Shown here: in pieces, positions 14,382 to 21,202 of the stretch | How the letters are laid out: each line of letters starts with the position of its first letter | Numbering within the stretch: position 1 is the first letter of the stretch | Virus record (IMG/VR): IMGVR_UViG_3300026184_000191 | Location: 1-23,264 of that record | Direction: 5' to 3' (one strand) | Length of the DNA: 23,264 bases | Source: a virus | Program-made: the position numbers and the translations under genes | Notes under the pieces: generated by a model | Database searches by the model: none | What the model was told of the DNA's origin: nothing | Seen by the model: the letters and a program-made list of their open reading frames with translations, nothing else

Positions 14382-14416
14382 TAGTCTATCCTCCTCGTCA
14401 TCTTCCTCATCATCTG
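14382..14416 (-). promoter_or_regulatory. Purine-rich GA(T/G)-repeat ribosome-loading leader of the capsid gene
   Basis: The sequence GATGATGAGGAAGATGACG, then GAGGAGGATAGACTA, directly precedes the capsid ATG. Similar GAC/GAT/GAG-rich leaders precede the tail-tube gene (11227-11253) and the internal scaffold start in the protease gene (14711-14730). Their extended SD content suggests high-level translation of these structural genes. Confidence 0.55.
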
Positions 14417-14434
14417 CGACCCCACCGATGTCAC

Positions 14435-14710
14435 TTAGACAAATTTGATACCCTTCGACTTTTCGACATCGTCATCGTCCTGGCCATCGGGCTGTGCCGA
14501 GCCATTGGTGCCTTTCTCCAGCGCCTCGATGCGAGACTGCAACGCCTCGAAGTCCTCTTTCGTGAACTCGTCGGCTGCCGCATCGTCGTCATCAGAAGCG
14601 TCAGCGTCGTCGGTCTGGGCTTTCTCCAGTTTCTCCAGGGATGCCTGGATGGGTTTGAGTTTCTCGTCCAGCCGTGTATCCACGACTTCCTGGACTTCTT
14701 CGTTCGTCAT
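14435..14710 (-). CDS. Nested in-frame scaffold protein (internal start)
   Basis: ATG 14710-14708, codon 248 of the protease frame, is preceded by GACGACGAGGAGGAGACG, a near-ideal Shine-Dalgarno at 4-7 bases. It would yield 91 residues beginning MTNEEVQEVVDTRLDEKL. The leader and first codons resemble those of the capsid gene that follows (GAGGAGGAT before MTNQEI). Separate production of the scaffold part from within the protease gene is known in other phages (lambda C/Nu3). Here it is inferred from the internal initiation signal and the domain boundary. Confidence 0.6.
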   Translation of the reverse strand: MTNEEVQEVVDTRLDEKLKPIQASLEKLEKAQTDDADASDDDDAAADEFTKEDFEALQSRIEALEKGTNGSAQPDGQDDDDVEKSKGIKFV

Positions 14711-15451
14711 CGTCTCCTCCTCGTCGTCATCGGATTTCAGCACCAACGTTTCACCGTCCAGTGCCGCCAAAAATTGGTCGAAATTGGTTTGTAATTGCGC
14801 CTTGCGTTGGTCGCCGGTCAAATTCTTGTCGTAAATCGCATCCCAGATTGACGCCCAGAGCGCATCCACCGCGTCGTAAATCACTTCCCAGCGATATTCG
14901 CTGTTGAAATCTTTTTCCATATTGGGGGTAAAAAGGTCTTTTAAACGGCTGAAAAACCCTTTTTCAACGGGACTGCGATTTGCGGATCCCGCCATACTCA
15001 AACCGTTGTATTCGCCGGACTTTACCAGCGCCCAAGTCTCATCGTTTTCGACCTTGATGCCTACCGCCCAGGAGCCGGTTGGCTCGTCGGGGAAAATGGA
15101 ATCGTTTTCCTTGGTCAGCCACGTTTCACCGACAAAACCCACGTCCGGATCGTAGTCGTGATCATCATCAACCTTATCGATTCGCGCGTTTTTCATAAAA
15201 GCATAGGCCGCCTTTTCAATCTCTTCGGCGGTCGCCATATCGCCCTGGCTGTCCACTTCGCCGGGAGAATACACAATGCCATACACAACGTGCTTCTCTT
15301 CGTCGATTTTCTTGATATCAAAGCGTTTCAGTTCCGGGGTATCGGTGTCAGCGTCGGCAGACTTCCAGATGATTTCCTTGCCGTTGGCGCCTTTTTTCAC
15401 GATGGAGATAAAATTGACATCGATGTTGCTCAGTTGATTGACAGTTGCCAT
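14435..15451 (-). CDS. XkdF-like prohead protease with C-terminal scaffold domain
   Basis: A 338-aa protein with two parts. Residues 1 to about 170 form an XkdF-type domain (HVVYGIVYSPGEVDSQGD, DDDHDY, GEYNGLSMAG). H98 and S152 are candidate catalytic residues of the serine protease that matures procapsids, by analogy with Herpes-assemblin-like phage proteases. Residues about 240-338 are acidic and coiled-coil, the usual composition of an internal scaffold. An internal ATG at 14710 with GAGGAGGAG upstream would make the scaffold alone. ATG 15451 is preceded by AGGGAG at a long spacing. The gene lies between the MuF-like protein and the capsid gene. Confidence 0.8.
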   Translation of the reverse strand: MATVNQLSNIDVNFISIVKKGANGKEIIWKSADADTDTPELKRFDIKKIDEEKHVVYGIVYSPGEVDSQGDMATAEEIEKAAYAFMKNARIDKVDDDHDYDPDVGFVGETWLTKENDSIFPDEPTGSWAVGIKVENDETWALVKSGEYNGLSMAGSANRSPVEKGFFSRLKDLFTPNMEKDFNSEYRWEVIYDAVDALWASIWDAIYDKNLTGDQRKAQLQTNFDQFLAALDGETLVLKSDDDEEETMTNEEVQEVVDTRLDEKLKPIQASLEKLEKAQTDDADASDDDDAAADEFTKEDFEALQSRIEALEKGTNGSAQPDGQDDDDVEKSKGIKFV

Positions 15452-15534
15452 AGATGTGTGGCTCCCTATCCTGCGATACCATATATATGTGGTTTTCTAA
15501 ATGTCGCATTTAATATGCAAACTCAGAGTGCTCT

Positions 15535-15549
15535 TTGGTTAGAGCAGGA
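15535..15549. repeat. 15-bp repeat, copy 1
   Basis: The sequence ttggttagagcagga is identical to 20035-20049, upstream of the terS gene. Here it lies in the 115-base intergenic region before the protease gene. Conserved position before operon sections suggests a regulatory site, but no -10/-35 pair is obvious next to it. Confidence 0.5.
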
Positions 15550-15566
15550 TTTTATGGGATTCGGGA

Positions 15567-16526
15567 CTATTCGGTATACTGGTCGGTGGTGGTGCGGCAA
15601 TCAAAGTGATAAGGCGGTAACGCGATATCTGAGGGGACATCCACACCGTCCATCGTGCTGAGATTTTTCCAAGCGCCATCGATATTAATTTCGATAGTTT
15701 CGCCGTCAGCGGCTTCTCTGGCGCGATACCAGGGGGCGATATGCTTGACATCTTCCGGGTCCGTGGCGTTGAGCAGTTTATCCCGCTGATCAACAAACCG
15801 CTTGATGGTAAAGACTTTGCCGTTCATTCCGCGACAAATCTCGCTGGTGCGTCGGTCGATAATCGCGTTGATGACAATTTTCAGCGTCCCGGCTTTTTCA
15901 TACGCGGAAACGCTGGAGATTTCCCGGGAGCGGGTGACAGCGTGGTTGGCGTAGCCTTCCCAGTATCGGGTGCCGTATTGCTGGTAGGTTTCCGCCAGTT
16001 CCTTTTCAAAGAGCTGCCCGGCTTCGTGGCGGGACAAGCCCTCACGCATCACCTGTTCGCCCAGTTGCTGGACCTTCTCGGAGAGGTTGTTGTCGTAATA
16101 GTTGCGCACCCAGTACAGATTATGCTCGTGCAGGACATCAATGGCTTTTTCGTCGATCAGATTGAAAGAGAAGTCCGTACCGAGGATCCGGCTCTGCCCC
16201 AGATCATAGGCGGCAAGGTGCGCTTCATAGAGCGGGCTTTTCATCGCCTCCAGAATGCCGGGTCCCAGCCGGTCTCGCAGATCACTCAGGACTTTGTTGA
16301 TTTCGGTGTCGGTCAGGGTGCCAACGCCGTTCACCAGTTCCCGGATGGCGTCGTTCAGCGCCTCTTTCGAGGCCTCGTCCCAGGTGGTCAGGAGCGCATC
16401 CTGCAGGTCGCGGATGATCTCCGTTTCCTTGTCGGCTTTTTTCAGCCCGATGCGTTCCTGCAGCCGGGCGTATTCGTTTCTTGCCAGGATGTCGTAGACG
16501 GTTTTGGCGTCGGTGTCAACGCACAT
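15567..16526 (-). CDS. MuF/SPP1 gp7-type head morphogenesis protein
   Basis: A 319-aa, mostly helical protein. The C-terminal 90 residues hold the minor-head (MuF) signature: AIIDRRTSEICRGMNGKVF near 220-240, and PPYHFDCRTTTDQY at the end (Cys and His positions typical of the family). The central helical region includes AVTRSREISSVSAYEKAG. It follows the portal gene (start 16526 directly after the portal stop at 16529) and precedes the protease, the usual order. It probably sits inside the head around the portal and may be ejected or aid DNA entry. Confidence 0.85.
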   Translation of the reverse strand: MCVDTDAKTVYDILARNEYARLQERIGLKKADKETEIIRDLQDALLTTWDEASKEALNDAIRELVNGVGTLTDTEINKVLSDLRDRLGPGILEAMKSPLYEAHLAAYDLGQSRILGTDFSFNLIDEKAIDVLHEHNLYWVRNYYDNNLSEKVQQLGEQVMREGLSRHEAGQLFEKELAETYQQYGTRYWEGYANHAVTRSREISSVSAYEKAGTLKIVINAIIDRRTSEICRGMNGKVFTIKRFVDQRDKLLNATDPEDVKHIAPWYRAREAADGETIEINIDGAWKNLSTMDGVDVPSDIALPPYHFDCRTTTDQYTE

Positions 16527-16528
16527 AA

Positions 16529-17872
16529 TTACTCATCGAGATACTTGTTAATACTTTTCAGTAGATGGTACAGCCCCTCGGTGCCCTGGAGCGTCAGCGT
16601 ATCGCCCGCCTGCTTGATACTGCCCCTGGACTTTTGCACCGCGATGTCCAATGCTTCCTGCGCCTGCTGGATATCACCGATGCCGGTGGAGACCAAGCCA
16701 GACCACGCGCTGGCGTTCCGCGCCCAGTCGTCGATGTCCATTCGCTTGAACTCCAGACGCCATTTTGTGCCCTCGAACAGCGGACGAAAGACCTTGTGGT
16801 TCAGCCAGTATTCCAACCGCATCTGATCCGGTTCAATGTGGATTTCCTTGAATACCTGCATCTGTCCCTCGACCTCACCGGTACCGCCCAACTGCGCGGC
16901 GCTCATTACTCCGGCGAGCCGTGGCGGGACTTTGTGCATTGTCAGGATACCGTCGCGGGCATCCGTCCGGCCGTCGTGGAATGAGAGGTCTTTGTTCTTG
17001 GCGATTTCCTGCCAGAGGTGTGTGATATCCACCTTGGCGCCTTCTTGCTGAATTTCCAGCAGCAGGGTCCGCCCGGCATTTTTAATGCCTTTGAGATTGT
17101 TGCTGGCAAATTTCCGGATATTTTTCCGGGTCTGTTCGCCAAATTCTCCGCCGGTGACCGTCATAATGATTTTGCCGGTCATTTCATTCTGGAACATATT
17201 AATGTTGAACTCCACGGCGGAGCGATCCAGGGCGATCTCCCCGATAGCCGCCACCCAGTACGGTACTCCGTAGTATGTGGAGAGTGGGTCGTAGGTCATA
17301 TAATGATACATCTCGTTGTGGTCTGGGTCTCCTTCACCGGGATAGCGAAAATCTTTGGTGGCGTTGCCGCGTATCTGTCGGTAGCCGCCATACTTGGCGT
17401 ACTGATTCACTTTCTTTGGGAGCGTCCGGCGGATGGTATAGCCCGGCGCATGATAGAATTCGCCCAAATACTCCGAAGAGCGAGAGAGCGCCCGCTCCAA
17501 ATAGCTGTTGCCGATGTTGAGATGATCGAAATAGAAGCGGTCCATCACCTCCTGAAAGCCGTAGTCCGGAAAGCCTTCATCCATAAAAAAGGCATTAATC
17601 CGCTTGTAGTCGTCGTCTGGCTCTTTGCTCTCGTCGTCGGTGACCAGATCCCAGCCCAGCCCCACGGTGACGGCTTTTTTGATGTCGATACAGGTGCGAT
17701 GCCAGATGTTCAGTTCGGAGTAGGAGAGCAGGGTGCTGAAATCATAGCGCGGCGTAATAGCATACTCCCCGTATGCGTTTTCCGCAATTTGCTGGCTGCT
17801 GTCTGCCTTGGCAATCGGCACGTCTGATGTAAAATCAACGTCTATTACTTCACTTTGGACAAGATTACTCAT
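16529..17872 (-). CDS. Portal protein (PBSX-type phage portal)
   Basis: A 447-aa protein with the features of the HK97/PBSX portal family: an N-terminal helix and ring domain with LNIWHRTCIDIKKAVTVG, the motif YDPLSTYYGVPYW (about 200-215), and the C-terminal stretch VPPRLAGVMSAAQ (about 315-328). It forms the dodecameric DNA gate at the head vertex. It starts at ATG 17872 with GAGGTGATTT just upstream, the GAGG overlapping the TerL stop (TGA at 17883-17881). It sits in the canonical terS-terL-portal-MuF order. Confidence 0.9.
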   Translation of the reverse strand: MSNLVQSEVIDVDFTSDVPIAKADSSQQIAENAYGEYAITPRYDFSTLLSYSELNIWHRTCIDIKKAVTVGLGWDLVTDDESKEPDDDYKRINAFFMDEGFPDYGFQEVMDRFYFDHLNIGNSYLERALSRSSEYLGEFYHAPGYTIRRTLPKKVNQYAKYGGYRQIRGNATKDFRYPGEGDPDHNEMYHYMTYDPLSTYYGVPYWVAAIGEIALDRSAVEFNINMFQNEMTGKIIMTVTGGEFGEQTRKNIRKFASNNLKGIKNAGRTLLLEIQQEGAKVDITHLWQEIAKNKDLSFHDGRTDARDGILTMHKVPPRLAGVMSAAQLGGTGEVEGQMQVFKEIHIEPDQMRLEYWLNHKVFRPLFEGTKWRLEFKRMDIDDWARNASAWSGLVSTGIGDIQQAQEALDIAVQKSRGSIKQAGDTLTLQGTEGLYHLLKSINKYLDE

Positions 17873-17880
17873 AAATCACC

Positions 17881-19356
17881 TCAATAAAGTTCGGATTCGA
17901 CCACGCGTGATTGGTCGTTTTCGTGCATTTTAATCGCGCCTTCCAGCGCATCGGCGCCGTCGTTGCCGTCCGGCCAGTCCGGGGTGTCGATGAGCTGCTG
18001 TATCAATCGATCCTGATCAGAGTGTCCCTTGCGAAACCGGATTTCTCCGCGCTCGATAAACGGTCCCAGCCGCGAGATGCGATCCTCTTTGTTCAGCGCC
18101 TGATTCACAAGTTTCCAGGGCAGTTTGTAATTGCGTTCCTTGGCGACCATATCCAGTGCGTTGGTGAGATAGCGTCCGGCCACGTTCTTTTCGAGTCCCG
18201 GCTTGGAGACCGGATAGAGTTCGTGCTGGTTGTACATCTGCCGGATCATCCCGAGGGAGCTGCTTTTGCGGATATAGGCATAGAGCACATAATACACCAG
18301 GGTGTCCGGATGCACGCCCACCACAATCACGGCATCGTCTGAGCCGGTGCCGCCCACCTTATCCGACTTCCGGGGATCGCCGTAGATATATGTATGCAGA
18401 GTCACTCCGGCGATTTCACCGGGATGATAGTATTTAATCCATTCCTCCAGGATGACGCCGCTGTCGGACTCCGGCCGCTGCATCATCTCCTTGGCGAAGG
18501 AACGGGATCCCAGTTTTTTCAGGATCTGGCGCACCACCGGCATCGGGAACTTCTCCGGCCACCGGGAGCGCGTATTCTCGGTAATGGGAAATTCGGTGAG
18601 CAGGGTGTAAATGTGATGCTTGAATTCGTCTCCCTGCACAATATTATGGGTTACGGACGGCTTGCGGGTATAATTGCCCACATAGATCGCCGTAAAGTTC
18701 GTGAGTTCCGCCGCACCCAGAAAGTCATCGGTGATGGCTTTGGTCTTGCGCTTGATAATACTGGGCGAATCTCCGGCGCGGGGGTTTTCGATATCTTCGA
18801 AAATGATGTGATCGGGACGATGGGGGCCGTTGCGCAGGGAGCGGGGAGACTGTCGCCACGAGATGGCTTTAATCCGGACACCGGTCGAGGTGAGAAAATC
18901 GTCCCACTCCCAGCGACCGTGGGTCGTCAGGTCGCCAAAGTCCTGCACGATACGCGGATTGTTTTCCAGCTGTACCCGGATCGGCCCGGTGAATTCTTCT
19001 TTAGCTTTGTCGGTGGTCTCCGAGACGAATAGTTCGAACCATTTTTTCTTGAACAGGATTTTATGAGTCGCATCGATCAGACTGATATCCACGGACTTCC
19101 CGAGGCCGCGATAACCGAGAAACGCCTGCGGCGCCTGGGTATTGTCCGCTAAAGTGAACATTTCTTTGTGGTCCCTGGAGAACCCGACACTCACATAATC
19201 CGGGAAGTAGGTCTTGGCGAAGTAGAGTTTATCGCGCTCCGCCTGTTTGACGCGCTTGTCTTTCCCGGCTTCCGGCAAAGGATTGAGATCGCCCACGCGC
19301 TGCGCCAGCGATGCCATCTCCTTTTCGAACTGTTTTTTAGTGAGCCGTGTCGTCAT
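17881..19356 (-). CDS. terL: Terminase large subunit
   Basis: A 491-aa protein. Residues 81-89, GYRGLGKSV, form the Walker A loop of the packaging ATPase, and IIFEDIEN at 184-191 is the Walker B with catalytic Glu. The C-terminal nuclease domain carries YIYGDPRKSD (D327) and DGADALEGA (D466/D469), acidic residues expected for metal binding in RNase H-like terminase nucleases. It packages DNA into the procapsid together with TerS and the portal. ATG 19356 has no Shine-Dalgarno sequence; an 8-bp tandem repeat lies in its place. The ORF reads in phase from the start to the nuclease without breaks. Confidence 0.93.
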   Translation of the reverse strand: MTTRLTKKQFEKEMASLAQRVGDLNPLPEAGKDKRVKQAERDKLYFAKTYFPDYVSVGFSRDHKEMFTLADNTQAPQAFLGYRGLGKSVDISLIDATHKILFKKKWFELFVSETTDKAKEEFTGPIRVQLENNPRIVQDFGDLTTHGRWEWDDFLTSTGVRIKAISWRQSPRSLRNGPHRPDHIIFEDIENPRAGDSPSIIKRKTKAITDDFLGAAELTNFTAIYVGNYTRKPSVTHNIVQGDEFKHHIYTLLTEFPITENTRSRWPEKFPMPVVRQILKKLGSRSFAKEMMQRPESDSGVILEEWIKYYHPGEIAGVTLHTYIYGDPRKSDKVGGTGSDDAVIVVGVHPDTLVYYVLYAYIRKSSSLGMIRQMYNQHELYPVSKPGLEKNVAGRYLTNALDMVAKERNYKLPWKLVNQALNKEDRISRLGPFIERGEIRFRKGHSDQDRLIQQLIDTPDWPDGNDGADALEGAIKMHENDQSRVVESELY

Positions 19357-19362
19357 AAATTA

Positions 19363-19394
19363 GTGTTCGAGTGTTCGAGTGTTCGAGTGTTCAA
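19363..19394. repeat. 8-bp tandem repeat (gtgttcga x4) between terS and terL
   Basis: Three perfect copies of gtgttcga and a fourth, gtgttcaa, lie in a row at 19363-19394, directly upstream of the TerL start. They are followed within the same intergenic stretch (19357-19439) by the near-repeat acgcatcacgtatcacgcatc. They replace the ribosome binding site. A role as packaging start site (pac/cos) recognised by TerS is possible; repeats next to terS are common there. Confidence 0.7.
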
Positions 19395-19439
19395 GTACTT
19401 CCCAGGTGAATGTTTTTTTTACGCATCACGTATCACGCA

Positions 19440-19976
19440 TCAATATTCGTATTTCTCCGCCATTGCCTGACCAAACGGTCCCACGTACGGCAACAGGCTT
19501 TGGTGCAGGTCGGGATCCGCGACCGCCAGGAACTCCAGTAGTTCATTGATTGCGGTCAGTATCGAACCGTACATTTGCTTGTTGGGCGTCATTTTCTGGA
19601 TGCTGGAGACCAGTTTGACCAGGCGATCCACATCTTTGGAATCGATGCCGCCGGGCTTGTGATCCAGTCGGGTCAACTCGATGTCGAGGATATCCCACAA
19701 CTTCGCGGCGATCCGCTCCGGACTCCGCTGGGCGCGATCCCGCTGTTCTTCCCAGCCGTAGTCGGTGATCCACCGTGAGACCGTGCTGGGATGCACATCC
19801 ACGCGCTTGGCAATTTCCTTGCGGGTGGTAATGCCCTGATTCACAAACAGTTCGCGGGCGTGCCGCTGATCATCTGTGAGAAAGGTCAGCTGCTTTTCAT
19901 CGCGGATATGGATATCCGGATTGCTCTCCCGGAGTTTTTCGGCTTCCTGATGTATTTGCTCTCGTGATTTTCCCAT
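19440..19976 (-). CDS. terS: Terminase small subunit
   Basis: 178 residues with start MGKSREQIH (ATG 19976, AGGA upstream); a longer start at 19994 has no better signal. Residues about 48-75 form a helix-turn-helix: TTRKEIAKRVDVHPSTVSRW, followed by ITDYGWEEQRDR. This is the DNA-recognition part of phage small terminases. The C-terminal part is helical (VDRLVKLVSSIQKMTPN), suited to oligomerisation. It is encoded directly before the large terminase gene. It would select the phage DNA and deliver it to TerL. Confidence 0.8.
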   Translation of the reverse strand: MGKSREQIHQEAEKLRESNPDIHIRDEKQLTFLTDDQRHARELFVNQGITTRKEIAKRVDVHPSTVSRWITDYGWEEQRDRAQRSPERIAAKLWDILDIELTRLDHKPGGIDSKDVDRLVKLVSSIQKMTPNKQMYGSILTAINELLEFLAVADPDLHQSLLPYVGPFGQAMAEKYEY

Positions 19977-20034
19977 AGTGCTTTTCCTGCACATTTATCC
20001 CATTATTGCACAATATCTGCGATATTTGGGGATA

Positions 20035-20049
20035 TTGGTTAGAGCAGGA
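20035..20049. repeat. 15-bp repeat, copy 2
   Basis: The sequence ttggttagagcagga is identical to 15535-15549. It lies about 60 bases upstream of the terS start and downstream of a terminator, next to a short inverted pair (AATATC/GATATT). Confidence 0.5.
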
Positions 20050-20062
20050 ATAAAATGGATAT

Positions 20063-20092
20063 AAAAAAACCCCCGGTGGTTGCCGGGGGTTT
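20063..20092. terminator. Intrinsic terminator before terS
   Basis: AAACCCCCGG (20067-20076) pairs with CCGGGGGTTT (20083-20092) around a six-base loop. On the minus strand it is followed by a T-rich run (rc of ataaaaaaa). It ends the transcript of the 61-aa paralogue and separates that unit from terS. Confidence 0.85.
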
Positions 20093-20118
20093 ATTGCACA
20101 TCAAAAAGCCATCTGTTT

Positions 20119-20304
20119 TTATGGAGAATCCATTCGATTGACTTCGTTGATGGTATCGGTGAGGTCTTCGTAACAGAAGTGCAGTCCGTCCAGAAGCCGG
20201 TTGTTCGTGACTTCCGTGCAGGCGCCTTCAATGACCGCACCGAGGATGCTGACTTTGCGGTTCAACTGGTCCAGTAGGTCCGCGTGTACTGTGCGTTTCG
20301 ACAT
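20119..20304 (-). CDS. Small paralogue A (61 aa) of a phage protein family
   Basis: 61 residues starting at MSKRTVHADL (ATG 20304, GGAGTG upstream). It is clearly homologous to the 67-aa protein at 20998-21201: the segment DLLDQLNRKVSILGA, then IEGAC and LTDTxxxVN, is shared. It is small, helical and acidic, with no known domain. It is the only gene between its own promoter (20460-20488) and terminator (20063-20092) and is preceded by a structured leader (20335-20448). The family is not recognised. Confidence 0.75.
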   Translation of the reverse strand: MSKRTVHADLLDQLNRKVSILGAVIEGACTEVTNNRLLDGLHFCYEDLTDTINEVNRMDSP

Positions 20305-20334
20305 GCTTTCACTCCGTTTGACTGTAGGATTCAC

Positions 20335-20448
20335 AAGAAAGCCCGACCTCTGACGTGCACGCTAAGCGACACCCCGAGCCTCACGGTCTTCGGGAAGGTC
20401 GGGCCTTCGAAATCCCGAGCCCCGAGACAGCGGGGTGCTGCTTAGCGT
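20335..20448 (-). ncRNA. Structured leader RNA, copy A
   Basis: This untranslated leader lies upstream of the 61-aa gene. GAAGGCCCGACC (20408-) closes with GGTCGGGC...TTCTT (20350-20335) around two inner hairpins. The first is CCCGA/TCGGG capped by a GTGA (GNRA) loop; the second is CGC-TTA-GCG. The 5' end of the transcript (20448-20431) can pair over 16 of 18 positions with 20376-20359, that is, with hairpin 1 and 2 strands. It resembles copy B (21784-21919) in fold and in conserved sequence (AAGGCCCGAC..TTCCC, GAGGC). It may be an RNA regulatory element controlling the gene. Confidence 0.65.
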
Positions 20449-20459
20449 TGTGTCAATCT

Positions 20460-20488
20460 ATTGTATAAAAACCTGATTCGGCATACAA
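20460..20488 (-). promoter_or_regulatory. Sigma70-like promoter of paralogue A
   Basis: On the minus strand TTGTAT (20488-20483), 17 bases and TACAAT (20465-20460) fit a -35/-10 pair. It lies immediately downstream of the terminator at 20490-20520. The predicted start near 20453 puts the long-range pairing arm about 5 bases into the RNA. Confidence 0.7.
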
Positions 20489-20489
20489 T

Positions 20490-20520
20490 AAAAAAGCCCC
20501 CGACGGGTCGGGGGCTTTGA
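20490..20520 (-). terminator. Intrinsic terminator after the lipoprotein gene
   Basis: AAAGCCCCCGAC (20493-20504) pairs with GTCGGGGGCTTT (20507-20518), with 12-bp arms. On the minus strand a T-rich run follows. It closes the unit containing the BRO-like, 67-aa and lipoprotein genes. Confidence 0.88.
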
Positions 20521-20545
20521 GCCGTATCACTTTAACGGGGTAATG

Positions 20546-20971
20546 TTACCAGGGGAGTATTTTTATCTGATGTATTTTAAAATACTCGATGCCGGATTCA
20601 TCAATCAGATCACCATCTTTCAAATAAAACGTCACATGCTGAGACGTGCTGGGATTCAATGAAACAGATTTTTGTTCATCAGATATAATATAATAGTCTA
20701 AATTATATTCACCTCCGTTGGCAATGACTTTCATATTTTCTGTTGCTAAGTCGATCTTAATGGGTTTTTTACCTTCATTAATAAAAAGCGCGGGGACCCA
20801 CAGTTGCTTACCGACACCCTCTTTTGACGTATAAATACCAATCGTCAGGCTGTCTGACTGAAATAAATAATCCGCGCCAGACAGATCTTCCGGGGTCATT
20901 GTCGGCGCGTTATAACAACCAGATAATGCAACAAATAAACCAATCAACAGAATCATTAATAATTTCTTCAT
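20546..20971 (-). CDS. Predicted phage-encoded lipoprotein
   Basis: 141 residues starting MKKLLMILLIGLFVALSGC, a short type II signal peptide with lipobox LSG-C19. The mature part is about 120 residues, beta-rich and acidic. It starts at ATG 20971, preceded by a GGAGG-type SD, 26 bases after the stop of the 67-aa paralogue. Base composition is visibly more A+T rich than its neighbours, which suggests a morphogenesis-unrelated acquired gene. A lipoprotein encoded by a phage often serves lysogeny, such as superinfection exclusion or host surface change; the function here is unproven. Confidence 0.75.
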   Translation of the reverse strand: MKKLLMILLIGLFVALSGCYNAPTMTPEDLSGADYLFQSDSLTIGIYTSKEGVGKQLWVPALFINEGKKPIKIDLATENMKVIANGGEYNLDYYIISDEQKSVSLNPSTSQHVTFYLKDGDLIDESGIEYFKIHQIKILPW

Positions 20972-20997
20972 CTCAACCTCCAGGTTGTGACGAGGCG

Positions 20998-21201
20998 CTA
21001 ATGCGCCTCGTCGGTGTACGATGTACTGGTATTATTGACGGCCGAGACGGTATCAGTCAACTCCTGATAGCCGAAGCGCAGGCCGTCGGTGACCGTCTCG
21101 TCGCTTAGTTCGCTGCAGGCGCCCTCGATAGTGGCGCCCAGAATACTGACCTTCCGGTTTAACTGGTCCAGCAGGTCCAGATCTATTTCCCGCGCGGCCA
21201 T
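20998..21201 (-). CDS. Small paralogue B (67 aa)
   Basis: 67 residues starting at MAAREIDLDLL (ATG 21201, GGAGGCC upstream; the start lies just past the stop of the BRO-like gene). It shares DLLDQLNRKVSILGA, IEGAC and LTDTVxxVN with the 61-aa protein at 20119-20304. It differs by a longer, Ser/Thr-rich C-terminus (SYTDEAH). It follows the BRO-like gene and precedes the lipoprotein in one transcript started at the promoter at 21933-21961. No known domain is recognised. Confidence 0.75.
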   Translation of the reverse strand: MAAREIDLDLLDQLNRKVSILGATIEGACSELSDETVTDGLRFGYQELTDTVSAVNNTSTSYTDEAH

Positions 21202-21202
21202 C

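Noticed and set aside
15741-16826. 361-aa plus-strand frame opposite the MuF-like and portal genes
   Set aside because: Antisense shadow: it crosses two well-supported genes and their junction and has no recognisable domain or start signal.
20335-20408. Simple intrinsic terminator (GCCCGACC...GGTCGGGC)
   Set aside because: The following bases are TTTCTT without a real U tract, the arms enclose two further hairpins, and the same element recurs in another leader; an internal-structure role fits better.
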